NCBI GenBank assembly: GCA_033439765.1
Contig: JAULSN010000002.1
Span: forward strand, 1,240,001-1,304,000
Source: Lasiosphaeria ovina
Taxonomy: Eukaryota > Ascomycota > Sordariomycetes > Sordariales > Lasiosphaeriaceae
Direction: 5' to 3'
Length of the DNA: 64,000 nt
The notes beneath the pieces were generated by a model. It was not told the origin of the DNA and made no database searches. It saw only the letters and a list, made by a program, of their open reading frames with translations. Of this stretch, positions 32,110 through 42,210 are shown one piece after another. Both the position numbers and the translations under genes were made by a program. Numbering within the stretch: the first letter of the stretch is position 1; the number at the start of each line of letters is the position of its first letter.

Positions 32110-33411
32110 CTGTGCGTTGCAAGCGCCAGGTAACAATCCACTTTTGGCGCTAAGAGGGGGCCACCTTGGCACACCGCGTCGATGTCAACATTCCAACATG
32201 CTGTATTTTGAAGCCTTCTATAGTTCAAAATAGCTGTAGACACAATAGATTTGTTGTTGTATATGCATGGCCGTGCTCAAGTCCATTTTGAAGCTTTCAG
32301 GCATACCGAGAAGCCCGAAGAAGCTGCACAGCCGGCGCCGAACCCTTCGAACCACTTTCAAATTCGACATCCCGATGCCACCCAAAGGCACCAAACGGAG
32401 CCGGGCTCCAACGCAAAGCAGCATTGACGACGATGCTGTCACGGCGCCGCCTCGGAAATGCCGAGCGAAGAAGCCTTCTGCAAAGGCTGTCGATGCCCTC
32501 AAGCATATGAAGGCCAAGCCGGCTTCGAAGAAGCGTACTGCGCGCGGCGCGAGCAAGCCCACACCCGAAGTGGCCGATTTGTATGTTCAACAGCCGCATC
32601 CCTAGTACGCCTGTTATTTCGAACACACCTTCTGCGGCAAGATGGAAAAGGTTGTCGATAACCGGCATGCTCAAGAAGAAAGAGATGGAAAGGAAACAAT
32701 ATTGAACTACCTTGCGCTTCAGAAGCTGTTGAAGTGTAGCCTCGGGTCTGGATGTAAGCATTACATCCAGAGGTAGCCTTACCAGTGGTGTTTTGTTGAC
32801 GACGGTACAACTACACACCGCAACGTGTCGGCTGAAGACATTCATAAGTGGGTAGACGATATCGGCCCCAACAGAGCTACAACGTCGGCTCCGCCACAGT
32901 CCCTACGGAATAAGTGGAATGCCGCCGATCTCAAGCTTCAAGAAGCCCGGGAGGCTGTAGCCGGGCCCGGCATACCGGGCAGCCACCCTGAATGGAATCC
33001 AAGCCTTTCTGGAAGACGGGAGTTAAATCGGCTTCTTACCTCGGTAAAAGGATCACCAGAAGCCAAATACCGCTTCCTGAGCGTGTAGGCGTATTTGACG
33101 GAGATCTGCAAGGCGGCTGCAATGGCCGGTGGTTTTTCGTTGCCCACGAGCATGCAATACGCCGATGCGCGTTGGTCGCGGTTCAAGTACTAAACCATGG
33201 TAAAAGACACGCGGGCAATATGCGCCGGACCAAGGGCTTTCGATTAAGCTGCTTTTTGGCCTTATGCAGGGCGTTTTGACGAAGAAAAGCCGCTTGAATG
33301 TAGGAATTGTTCAATCGTTGGATGGCGCGCATGTCAAAAATCGTGGCTCTGTGCAAAGGTTGGCCCTCTAGCGCCAAAAGTGGATTGTTACCTGGCGCTT
33401 GCAACGCACAG
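32110..33411. mobile_element. TIR DNA transposon remnant, about 1.3 kb, TA-flanked
   Basis: A 46-bp stretch at 32107-32152 (containing GTGCGTTGCAAGCGCCAGG) is repeated exactly as its reverse complement at 33369-33414. If the TA at 32108-32109 and 33412-33413 is the target duplication, the element is 32110-33411, as expected for the Tc1/mariner/pogo superfamily. The interior encodes a minus-strand helix-turn-helix-like stretch (33186-32938; AIAAALQISVKYAYTLRKRY) resembling the DNA-binding start of such transposases, followed by many stops. The plus strand has a basic 112-aa frame (see 32267). No DDE/DDD catalytic domain is visible, so it is non-autonomous or decayed. Confidence 0.8.
32267..32605 (+). 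CDS. basic 112-aa frame inside the TIR element
   Basis: Starts MAVLKSILKLSGIPRSPKKL, with an internal Met at MPPKGTKRSRAPTQ. It is Lys/Arg/Ala-rich (PPRKCRAKKPSAKAVDALKH), like a DNA-binding or nuclear-targeting tail. An open stretch in other frames follows (YFEHTFCGKMEKVVDNRHAQ). It may be captured host sequence or a leftover of an element-encoded protein. I am unsure it is expressed. Confidence 0.35.
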   Translation: MAVLKSILKLSGIPRSPKKLHSRRRTLRTTFKFDIPMPPKGTKRSRAPTQSSIDDDAVTAPPRKCRAKKPSAKAVDALKHMKAKPASKKRTARGASKPTPEVADLYVQQPHP

Positions 33412-33414
33412 TAG

Positions 33415-34145
33415 TGCATTCGAGAGAGGAATCCCCACTTTTTTGGGGGGGAGGTTGGCTGTCAACACCCGCGTTGTGCTGCGTTGTTTGAAGCTATATT
33501 CGAATGTAAATAACACAACGGCGTACGCATGCGCGTAACTGTAAAACTGAGAGCACATAGAAGCTATTCAGGGTTATTCAAACTCGAAGAGTGCGTACAA
33601 TTCGATGAAGAACGCGTTATGTTGTGGTTGCATACGTGGTTGTGCGGCCATTTCCCTACTCCACAGCATCATAAGGAGCACTGTGAAATTACACCGACAT
33701 CCCTATTTCTTAAGTGCACCGGAAAGTTAGTGCAAAAAATCGCCAAAGCTCGAGGGTTGTACTGCAAGCGGACTCTGTGGCTCGGCTAAGCGGGTATTCT
33801 AGGTTGTATGTACATACCTCCGTAACTGTGTGGTAGATTGAAGGTTACTGTCCAAAAGCACTGTCCGGTGTGCACGAGCGTAGTTCACTTGTGCGCCTCT
33901 AGCTCGATTCTCAATCGCCATAGGGCTGATTCAATTGGTAGTGACGCGTGGGCCGGATCATCGGGCAGCCAGTTGGATGGGTGGTACTCGAGACCCCGTT
34001 CGGCATTATTTGCCAAATCTGGCGATTGTGTCGGCTGGAAGCCGCTAAATTCTACCGCATTCTTTCGCACCAGTCTCCTCCCAAGCCCGCTATTTTCACA
34101 CCAGTCTCTTCCCAAGCCCGCTTTGCCGCATTCGAGACTGGTGTT
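33415..34145. other. intergenic, nothing recognised
   Basis: A G-run at about 33450 and a frame at 33529-33789 without family resemblance. I do not support a gene. Confidence 0.4.
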
Positions 34146-34277
34146 TTTCGTGTGGGCGGGGGAGGGCGTGTGGGCTTGGGAGGGCGTGTGGGCGGGGGAG
34201 AGCCTTTGGACTTGGGAGGGCGTGTGGGCGGGGGAGGGCCTTTGGACTTGGGAGGGCATGTGGGCGGGGGAGGGCCT
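34146..34277. repeat. GC-rich minisatellite, about 36 bp unit
   Basis: Roughly four units built from GTGGGCGGGGGAGGGC and TTTGGACTTGGGAGGGC. A related single piece (GTGGGCGGGGGAAGGCC) occurs at about 35440, on the other side of the gene at 34421-35390. Confidence 0.9.
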
Positions 34278-34420
34278 TGGGCCCAAGCTGCCAAAAACGG
34301 CATTCCAAACCGCGACACATACACTCACGCTGGGAATTCCTGTGTCGCGGTCAGGGCTGCCATTTTTGATCAGTCGGCTATGCCGAATTTAATTAGCTAC
34401 TAATTTACACTTTTGCTAAT

Positions 34421-35390
34421 CTACACTTCAGCCCAGATTCTTTCCGCGTACTGCTGCAGTTCTTGAACGCCGAAAACCAAATCTCCCTCAGCAGGGCCCG
34501 GATCTCTGAGGAAGAGAAGCCGGAACGATAGTATCAATGCACCCCTAGTGACATTGTACGATATCGGATTGGTAGTGGCGTTCTGGGTAATCGTGATGCT
34601 TTGTCTAAGCGTAGGTGTTGGGTGTTGAATAGAGTATCGCGTTGCGGTAGCTCCAGGGCGAACTACCGTCTCTTCCTCCCACTTCTCCAAAAGGATTATA
34701 GTACCGTCAAACTTGGCAAGAAGAACAATCTTGACCTCGTGGTTTGACATAGAAAACCACCGCTGCATAACCATACGCAATCGCCCCAGTATCTAAGAAA
34801 ACCCCGCCTCGATAACAAGTGTTGGCCAGGCACCTTTACCAGTTCGTTGAGACCTTGGGCCACTAGCTGAATCACCCTCTTTACCGCTTTGTCCTTGTTG
34901 TCCTGGAAGTGTAGTATTACTAATATTTTTCCAACTATCCTTTAAACCCATATCGCGAATTTGCCCGAGAAACTCGTCATATGGTAGTTTGTGAAGTTGC
35001 TCATGAAGGTCGGTCGTGATCGTGATGATAAGGATCCGAGAGTTGCTATCGTAATCGCGAAAGCGGTACCTGCGGCCTTGGTTCTCTCGCTCCTCTCGCT
35101 CACGTTGGATTTCGGTGAAATGACTAGGAGAGACGTCTAAACAATTAGTATACCGTATAGAAATAGAAGGGTAATACCATACTTGTGACGGTGAGGGAAT
35201 CCCCACTAGTGCGATCAATTCTGTTGAAGAGATCTTGTACTTTGGTGAATCGTATGGTCTGGGAATCGTCGGTCTTGGGATCGCTATCTTTCGTCGAGTT
35301 TACCGAAGTAAGTATAGTAGATGTCGATAGAACTGCCGATGAAGTTGACACCGACGGAGGTGTCGTCGACCTTGATGTGATCGACGCCAT
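34421..35390 (-). pseudogene. widespread fungal family of unknown function, one TAG
   Basis: Exon 1 (35390-35183) starts MASITSRSTTPPSVSTSSAV. A 46-nt intron (35182-35137) with GTATGG donor and CTAAT branch follows. Exon 2 (35136-34421) reads FTEIQREREERENQGRRYRF, RDYDSNSRILIITITTDLHE, QLHKLPYDEFLGQIRDMGL, KGAWPTLVIEAGFS, then a TAG at 34793-34795, then LRMVMQRWFSMSNHEVKIVL, ILLEKWEEE, RQSITITQNATTNPISYNVT and LSFRLLFLRDPGPAEGDLVF. I recall this as a very common fungal family without known function; after AGYS members have Gln, which fits CAG to TAG. Apart from that one codon the gene is intact. The fold may be nuclease-like, which is only a guess. Confidence 0.75.
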
Positions 35391-36564
35391 GGCGAAGCGT
35401 TGATCCGTGAGATGCGTGGGGGAAGCTACTGGGAGGGCCTGTGGGCGGGGGAAGGCCTGGGGACTGAGTGGTAGTACTTGGTAGATACTCTTATTCATGT
35501 GTAAAGTAGTCCTATGCATAAGTAACTACTAGGTAGTGAGTGGCCTTTTTTTTGTAGCACCTGCTGCCACCTGTGGTCGGAAAGTCACGTGATACCCCCG
35601 CTCGCTCTTGCGTCGGCGTGCGGGGAGCTGGCTGGCAGGCCGCAAATTGGAAGACTGGAAAAGCGCACAGCACGCATCGGTTTATCTCAGCAAGCCCAGA
35701 CCTCATTTTCAGGCGTAGAAGAAGGAGCGGCGAGGCCTGCGGCCCCCCTATAAAAGAAGGCACCCTAGACCGTATTCGTATCCTATAACCCGCAAATTTT
35801 GGCTGTGGCTCAGATAGACCCACTTGGACCCACATTACACAGAACGCCTAAAAAAGAGGTCTAGGAGAATAATATTATAGTAGTCGAATATAGGGATATA
35901 GCCGCCATATAAATCCAAAAAATATCATTTTATTTTCCTTCAATTTCATAATAATAATATATCGTAAAAAATATGGAAAGGATTATCTGAAGATACTAAG
36001 TGTAGGAATTACCGATCAATCAGGCTCATGCGGCTGCAGGGCTGTGATTGGTCGACAGGGAAAACAAGTGGGGAACCACCATTGTGCAGGGCCCATACGC
36101 CCTGCACGTGACCCCAAGCGCACGGGCCACACGTGCGCAAGCACGTGATCAACCGCCACCAAATGCGCCCGCATCCTGTCCCCGTAGTTCGTGATCCTTT
36201 TACATAGAAGAGAGTAGAATACAACCACATCACCACCCCTAACCTTACGCTACAGTTACTATAGTGACTACTGCGAATGACCTTGTCATTCCAACACTAA
36301 GACGCGTACGAATCTTCTGGTATAATTTTTATGTCGTTAAGTAATATAGAAGTGTCATTTGTAGAGCCAAACGAAAAAAGAGACGTAGGGATATAGACAT
36401 TGGGCGTTATCTTCATCCCATCTATACCATAACTACTAGGCCAAAAATTCTACAAATTTGCATATAGAATACCGTCGCGCGTAGCATCCTCGGCATATAA
36501 TTTTTTTCCTCCTATAACCTACCTTTCCTTTTCCTCCTTCTTGTAGACCTCTTTCGCTACCGAA
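35391..36564. other. intergenic, nothing recognised
   Basis: AT-rich in the middle (35870-35990). A CACGTG-containing patch at about 36100-36150 has several ACGTG steps. No gene is supported. Confidence 0.4.
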
Positions 36565-38084
36565 ATGGAAGAAAACGACTAGAAAAAGCGCATTAACGAC
36601 GTTATCTGTGAGATCATAGGCGCCCGGGAAGCGCGCCAGGGTTAGATCGACGCGGTTTATCGCCTTGTTCATCAGCGGAGCGATACAGTCCTCGTTGTAG
36701 CTATAGGATACGGAAAAAGTGCTGTACTCTATGCCTTCTCAGCGATTACGAAGCTCACTACGGTATAAATCGTGTTTCTCACGAAGCTGGGCGAGAATCA
36801 GCGCGATGATATTGCCCGGGCTGTCCCTTCTTCGAAGCCTGTGTGGATTGATAGTAATATATTCCTCAAGGTTGCCTTTTTTACCCCTTACCCCTGACCC
36901 CTGAATACTACGGCTAACTAATTTTATTTAGAACCCGAACGTTTGGAATGAAGTCAAAGCTGGCGAATATACTTATGTACTTCTAAGCCCCGAATAAGCT
37001 ATTAACCCGAGGTTCAAAGTAGTCCTTCGTGATCCTGACTTCCATAATAAGCTTGGACTCTTCGCTATAGACGAGCTTCATATGATCAACGAATGGCGAG
37101 AGTTCCGGGAGGAATTTACATATATATATATATTGAGGGCGTTGATATGTTACGAATCCCTGAAGAAATGCACCAGAGTGGGGCACGCCCAAGGAGGGCT
37201 CAGCCAGTAGGGGCAACCAAGGCCTTGGCGGGACCTGTCCCGAGGCCCCGGAGCGGGACCTCGGGACCACGCCATCAGCCCAGGTGCCGTAAGCGGGACT
37301 CGGGACCCGGGACACCATTGATTGGTCCCCTTAGATAGATATATACGACGACCGTAGCCACGGTCTTAGATAGAGCTTGCTTGGTTCTTCAAGCAAGCAA
37401 TACACATTCACTGCACTCATATACTTTGAGTGGCAAACCTAGTTTGACTGTATTACACGTGCAATAGGAGCTTGCCCTTTGTTCATTCTTCATTCATACC
37501 TACCCTTCAGACCCACAGTGCCATTGCGCGATACGAACCTTGACCCACACAGTCGAGCGGTTTGTAATATGATACCGAGGAGGATTCCGTTCTTTAGCTG
37601 TACGGCAACGCTGGACAAGGACAACCAGGCATATATACTCAAGCATGCCGGCTTCGATTAGAGAAACCTCCAAATAATACGCACATCAATCGACAGGCCC
37701 GAGATCATAGTCATCCTTCTACCGTTAATGAGAAAGGTCATTACGGATTTTAGGCGCCTGCATTTTCTTATAGAGGGATCAAGGCCTAATGAAGCCCGGC
37801 GAATTAAAAAGACGATCATCTATATTGACAGCAAGCCCAGGCTCACCCTAGCCCGGTATATCCTTCTCAAATACCTTCAAAAGTCCTGTGGCTTCACAAG
37901 CCAGTTTGCAGCCAAAGTCATCCGCCGGTACGATGCAGATGTGCGCCCTACCGACCAAGAGATCATCTTCAAAGACTTCGCGAATAGAGACACCGACTGC
38001 CGCATTATCCTCGCCTCTATATCCCTAGGTATGGGGATGGACATACCAGATGTTGAACGCGCCCGACATGTTCTATTGAAATGA
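36565..38084 (+). pseudogene. RecQ-like superfamily 2 helicase remnant
   Basis: From ATG 36565: INDVICEIIGAREARQG, then VLVVAIGYGKSAVLYAFSAI with Walker A-like GYGKS, then IVFLTKLGENQRDDIARAV. Intron 36871-36931 (61 nt, CTAAC branch) leads to NPNVWNEVKAGEYTYVLLSP and motif II FAIDELHMINEW. About 440 bases of unrelated sequence follow (37117-37560), then motif III FFSCTATLDKDNQAYILKHA, then RTSIDRPEIIV, KKTIIYIDSKPRLTLARYIL and motif VI-like SLGMGMDIPDV. Five TAG/TAA codons interrupt the frame: after MEEND, REARQG, LTTV, LLSPE and HAGFD. The C-terminus is missing. Such RecQ-like genes are abundant and often telomere-linked in fungi. Confidence 0.8.
37117..37560. mobile_element. probable LTR-derived insertion in the helicase gene
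   Basis: Sequence between helicase motifs II and III is non-coding, with a direct-repeat and hairpin-rich centre (GGGACC/GGGACTCGGGACCCGGGAC at 37255-37315) and an AT-rich promoter-like part. It starts near TGTTACGAATCC (37149) and resembles a solo LTR. I could not find a clean target duplication, so the exact edges are uncertain. Confidence 0.45.
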
Positions 38085-38900
38085 TTAGCACCAAAATTGT
38101 AAGGAAAAAGCACCCCAAGCACATGCGCACACCTTTGTGTGCGCCCACCACCTGTCACCAACTGGCCAGACCACTGCCAGTTGGCACAGCCCCTGAGCAT
38201 GTATATAAGCAGTGGCCCTCGCCCACCTTCCTTTGCGAGGGCCAGGTTGAAGTCTTACACCAATGCCACTCATTGCTCGCCCTTCTTCTTGCCTACATTG
38301 TGACCACCTTGATCAGGCATACCTGCCCTCTCTTACAAAAATGATCAGGAAAATTCGCGCATTCGAATAGTACTAACGGCGTGTTTTTCGGATCGCTATT
38401 GGCGTTGTTATTCATGCGCATTCGACCGCAGGTGGTAGGTTTGAAGACCTACGTACGGTTCGATGCACTCAGACCAGTACAGTGGCTCTTTTCTTCGTGT
38501 GTTCTAATTGGTCCATTTTTCTATTTGTGGGTCTACCTCCCCTGAAAATCCAAAAAATCGGGGCCGCAGGCCCACCACTGGGGCGTAGCCCCTCTTTGAG
38601 CCACGGTACTGGTCTGAGCGTGCTGAGATAAGCATTCTACATGCATCAATCAACCGGTTCATCACCCCCTACCTTTTGCACTGCCTAGGCATCGCCGTGG
38701 CTAGAGCGGCTGTCCCTCATTCTCTATAACAGCTTTGCGATTGCCAAGTACACCTCCGCCAGGGTAATAAAGGTTAGCTCGTGAATTGGGACCAGGGATT
38801 CTTGTAACCTTCCACACGATTCCACTGAGTTGTAATTTCCAATATCATTTTCTATTACCAACAATCACTTCGTCACTCGTCCCCGCTTCCTATACACAAT
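38085..38900. other. intergenic with promoter-like sequence
   Basis: A TATATAA box at about 38200 follows inverted copies of AACTGGC/GCCAGTT (38160-38182). It looks like transposon promoter sequence. No coding region. Confidence 0.4.
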
Positions 38901-39102
38901 TGTTGGAATAACGCGCTAGTCAGCCACAGGTGGCGGTGGAGGCGCAGGGCCACAGGGCCTATTTAGGCGGCCTGCGGCCACCTCCACCGAACCCCTTTCT
39001 TCTAGATACATAGACATAACGAAATCCAACACTTGAACCACCAGCTTACGGCGCGCAGCGCGCCCTGTTGAATCCAGTACCGGTACCCTGGTGAATCCAA
39101 CA
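38901..39102 (+). mobile_element. solo LTR of a related Copia family
   Basis: 202 bp from TGTTGGAATAACGCGC to GGTGAATCCAACA, flanked by the 5-bp duplication ACAAT (38896-38900, 39103-39107). Both ends match the reverse complement of the 246-bp Copia LTR (including ACTTGAACCACCAGCTTACG), while the middle differs. It therefore sits in the opposite orientation to the full element and marks an excision by LTR recombination. Confidence 0.92.
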
Positions 39103-39598
39103 ACAATAAAGACGATCTTCTGCTAGCTTAAAAACCTGAGCAGAGTTTTCATTCAGCTGAACGGAGCACCGTAGGCGAGCTTGCGAGCCGGAGGTGCGGA
39201 GAGAGGCTGTCTCTTCTCTTTTACCGTGAGGGTGCCGAAAGTTTCTCGCATCGGGATTGGCCAGTTTACGTCCGTGCTGAAATGGACAACGGGGACTGGT
39301 CGATCGGATAATCCTCGGATGTGTTAAGCCGTCAAATGCCGCTTTGCTGTGTCGTAAGGCCGTCGACCGCTTTGGAAGCTGCAGTAGTGCGCCGCAGGCT
39401 CTTGCCCTCTAGAAATCCAACGAATTATCAAGAATTTGTTTTGGTGTAGAATAGCTGTAAATCCGTTGTCCCGAAGTTTAGATGGCGTGGGTGGTCCGTG
39501 CGGTACCTTCAACTTCCTGCCCCCAAAAATAACCACCTTCTTTCTACCCCGTAATACAACCTCAATTAATCGCCCGCTCGATTTATCGCTTTCTAGCT
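39103..39598. other. intergenic, nothing recognised
   Basis: Possible 5' flank of the Helitron gene; no coding signal. Confidence 0.35.
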
Positions 39599-39638
39599 AT
39601 GAATAGGTACGCCGAATGCTTTTATAATTATCGTACTA

Positions 39639-42210
39639 TTGATTCCTGCTAATATATTATTAGGAACGCGTGTTTTTCGAGCCGCCGCGATAGCTACGGT
39701 CGGGGCCCCTCAACCGCAGCCCCCACCACTCGATCCGCCAAATCCAGGCGGCGGTGGCGAGCCTCCCGACCGCCCGATCCTACCTAAAGAGACCCCGAAC
39801 GACCAGATTCCTCCCGAATACAAGAGATGCCGTGGTTGTAGCCTGGCCAAGCATAACCAGCACTTTGTACGGGCCTCAGGTGCAAAGCGTCCTGGATTGG
39901 CGGTCAATTGCGGTACTTGCCGTGGTTTGAGCACTAGTGGCGACCGCTCTACGATTCGTGAGCTTCTCTCGGGTCTACCGCTCATGCCCTCTTCAAAGCG
40001 TGCTCCCGACGTACTGTCCTCGCCGGAAGGCCGTGCTTCTCGAGCCGCCTCAACAGCTTACGGTCCTCTTCGCCGCCCTTCTGGTTCGCCGCCGCCGCAG
40101 CCGGCCCAGCAGCCGCCTGGTCTTCGTGCTCGAGCCTCCCTAGGCTTTGGAAGTCTTCGTTTTAGTGGTCGTGGTCGTGCCTTGACGCCAATCCTTCCTC
40201 GTGGGCAGTCACCCGCGCCTGCCCTCGGCAATCCTCAACCTCGTAGTGGATTTCAACGCCTTACCTCGATATTCCACCGCCGAGGTCAGGTTGAAGGGTA
40301 TACCCCTGAGCAACAGGCAGCTCATAACGATCGGCTTAATATACAACGCCGCCACCGCTCTGAACGCCGCCAGGGACAGGTCACCTCCGCTACGCCGCCT
40401 TCGCAGGAGCTTCTCGCCCGCCTACCTTTTGTAGGCGGTGATCCCGGTGATCCCGGTGATCCATTCGTCGAACATAACCGCCAGATGTGCCCTCGTTGTT
40501 GGCAGTATTTCCCCGAGGCTGAGTTCCAGGGCCGAGGTCAATGTCCAGCCTGTTATTCTGACCTTCGATCAAGCCAGTCAGCCTCGCAGTCAACTACTTC
40601 TTTACAGAGCGACTACATGATGAGTGACCCTAGCACTCCTCGGCCTACTCCCCGCCGTCAACGTGGTCCTGCACTTGGCAGTCAATATCGTCCCCGTGGA
40701 TCTCAATATCCCGCCGCCGAAGCCGCCGGGCCTCAATTTCCTACCGAGGAAAATCCCGTCCTTGAACACGATTTAGCTGTTGATTCTCTCCTCGCATCTG
40801 ACCGTTAGCTTTTACGAGGCTTCCAGGCTCGTATTGATGCTGAGTCTTCTTTACAGCATTCTCCTCGCTGTCGCCACTCATGGTACAACCTTCGCATAAC
40901 CGGCGGCATGTGTGCGGCCTGTCACTACCGTGACGATCGAAAGCCTGCCGACATGCCTAATTTCTATTCTGCGGAGAATAACATGGATCTCGGCGATATC
41001 CCTAATCATCTACCGAAGCTCTCACAGGTCGAGGAGCAACTCATTGCTCGGGTCCACGTCTTCCTTGATGTTCGATTAGTTCGAGGTCAATAATACCGAT
41101 ATAGTAAGCACTGCGTTAGCTTCTTGCGTGATACTAGCTCCCTCTTTAACCAGCTCCCCCGCCTTCCTCGGGAGCTCGATATTGTTATCGTACGGCCTCG
41201 CCAGACGGAAAACAACAATGCACATATGATCAGGGCTTTTCGTACCGACTTCAGGGTTCGCCGCCGTGCCATTGAGACTTGGTTACGATATTTGATTGCA
41301 AACCACGCCGGGTATTCGGACCTTCAGGTTGACGTTGAGCGGCTTGCACAGTTACCCGAGGACGGTAACGTCATCAACGATGTTGCCGTTGTTGAAGTTG
41401 ACGAAGAAGCCCCTGCCGGACCGCAGGCTGCCCCCGGTATTGACGATGAGGATGAGGAGGACTTTGTTGACTGCGCCGCGGCACCTAACCTCATTCCTGC
41501 ACAGGCTGATCTCGCTCGACTGCGTGATCAGGTGCACGGTAGAGAGCTGCCTCCCGAACAACCGCCCGTTCGGAACTATATTGAGCTTCCTGGCGTTAGG
41601 TCAACGCCCCTGAACGACCTCAACAGCCGCATCGCCCTCATCAGTCTCTCTATGCCTACCCTTATGCCCCGTGGCCTCGGCGAGTATACCTTACCACGCC
41701 TTCGAGCTGTGGACTGGTCAACCTGGGTAAAGCACGTATTGTTTTGGTATGACGGCCGCTTCGCTCAGCACCCTCGCTTCCCTTATGTCGTCTTTAATAT
41801 AATCATGCGGGTACAAGTCAATAAGAGGAGCAACTGGCTAGTTAACCGCAGTGGACATCGCGATCGCTTTGAGTCCCTCGACCAGCTACGTGAGGCTCTT
41901 GATACGAATATGCTTGACGGCCAGATCCTGTTGAATTCTACCGTGAGGTCTTCCAACGTCCTCCGTGGTACCCGGCCGTTCTGGAACCAATAACGCCGTA
42001 ACCTCGAAGCTATGTGCTACGCTCTCGACTGCCCTCACGTCTTCTTGACGTTTTCCGCCGCCGATTTACATTGGGAATCCCTCGCCAAGGTAATGCTAGA
42101 CTACCCTGTTTGGCTAGCTGCCGACGATGTCAACAAGTCCCGCATCGCCCGCAAAAACCTCAAGGAAAACCCCCATATCGCGGCGTGGCACTTTTACCGT
42201 CGTTTGATGG
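39639..42210 (+). mobile_element. truncated Helitron, N-terminal part of Rep/helicase gene
   Basis: One frame, broken by three stops, covers the N-terminus of a fungal Helitron protein. Cysteine motifs CRGCSLAKHNQHFV and CGTCR come first, then a long Pro/Ser/Arg-rich segment, CPRCWQYFPEAEFQGRGQCP, and CAACHYRDDRKPADMP. The stretch RHCV-like YSKHCVSFLRDTSSLFNQLP with RELDIVIVRP follows, then FVVFN-like YVVFNIIMRVQ, LGTRPFW-like LRGTRPFWNQ, LDCPHVFLTFSAADLHWESL and NLKENPHIAAWHFYRRLM, the helitron-like N domain. Stops: TAG after LLASDR (about 40806), TAA after LVRGQ (about 41091) and TAA after PFWNQ (about 41991), each likely Gln. Sequence identity ends abruptly at about 42210, so the HUH nuclease and helicase domains are lost. 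Confidence 0.85.

Noticed and set aside
32938..33186. A functional transposase on the minus strand.
   Set aside because: Only an N-terminal helix-turn-helix-like stretch is present; downstream sequence has many stops and no catalytic triad.
37149..37456. Exact solo-LTR boundaries inside the helicase gene.
   Set aside because: Candidate TG/CA ends exist, but flanking bases (TGATA, CGTGC) do not form a target duplication.
9122..42210. Stop-codon reassignment (TAG/TAA read as Gln).
   Set aside because: The same genes use ordinary CAA/CAG, some stops sit at Trp positions, native genes elsewhere in the window end normally at TAG or TAA, and dinucleotide counts favour RIP. Reassignment would also not explain the lost splice donor.
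9122..42210. A-to-I RNA editing rescuing UAG codons, as known in some fungal sexual stages.
   Set aside because: Editing of UAG gives UGG (Trp), whereas most affected positions look like Gln; TAA codons would need two edits.
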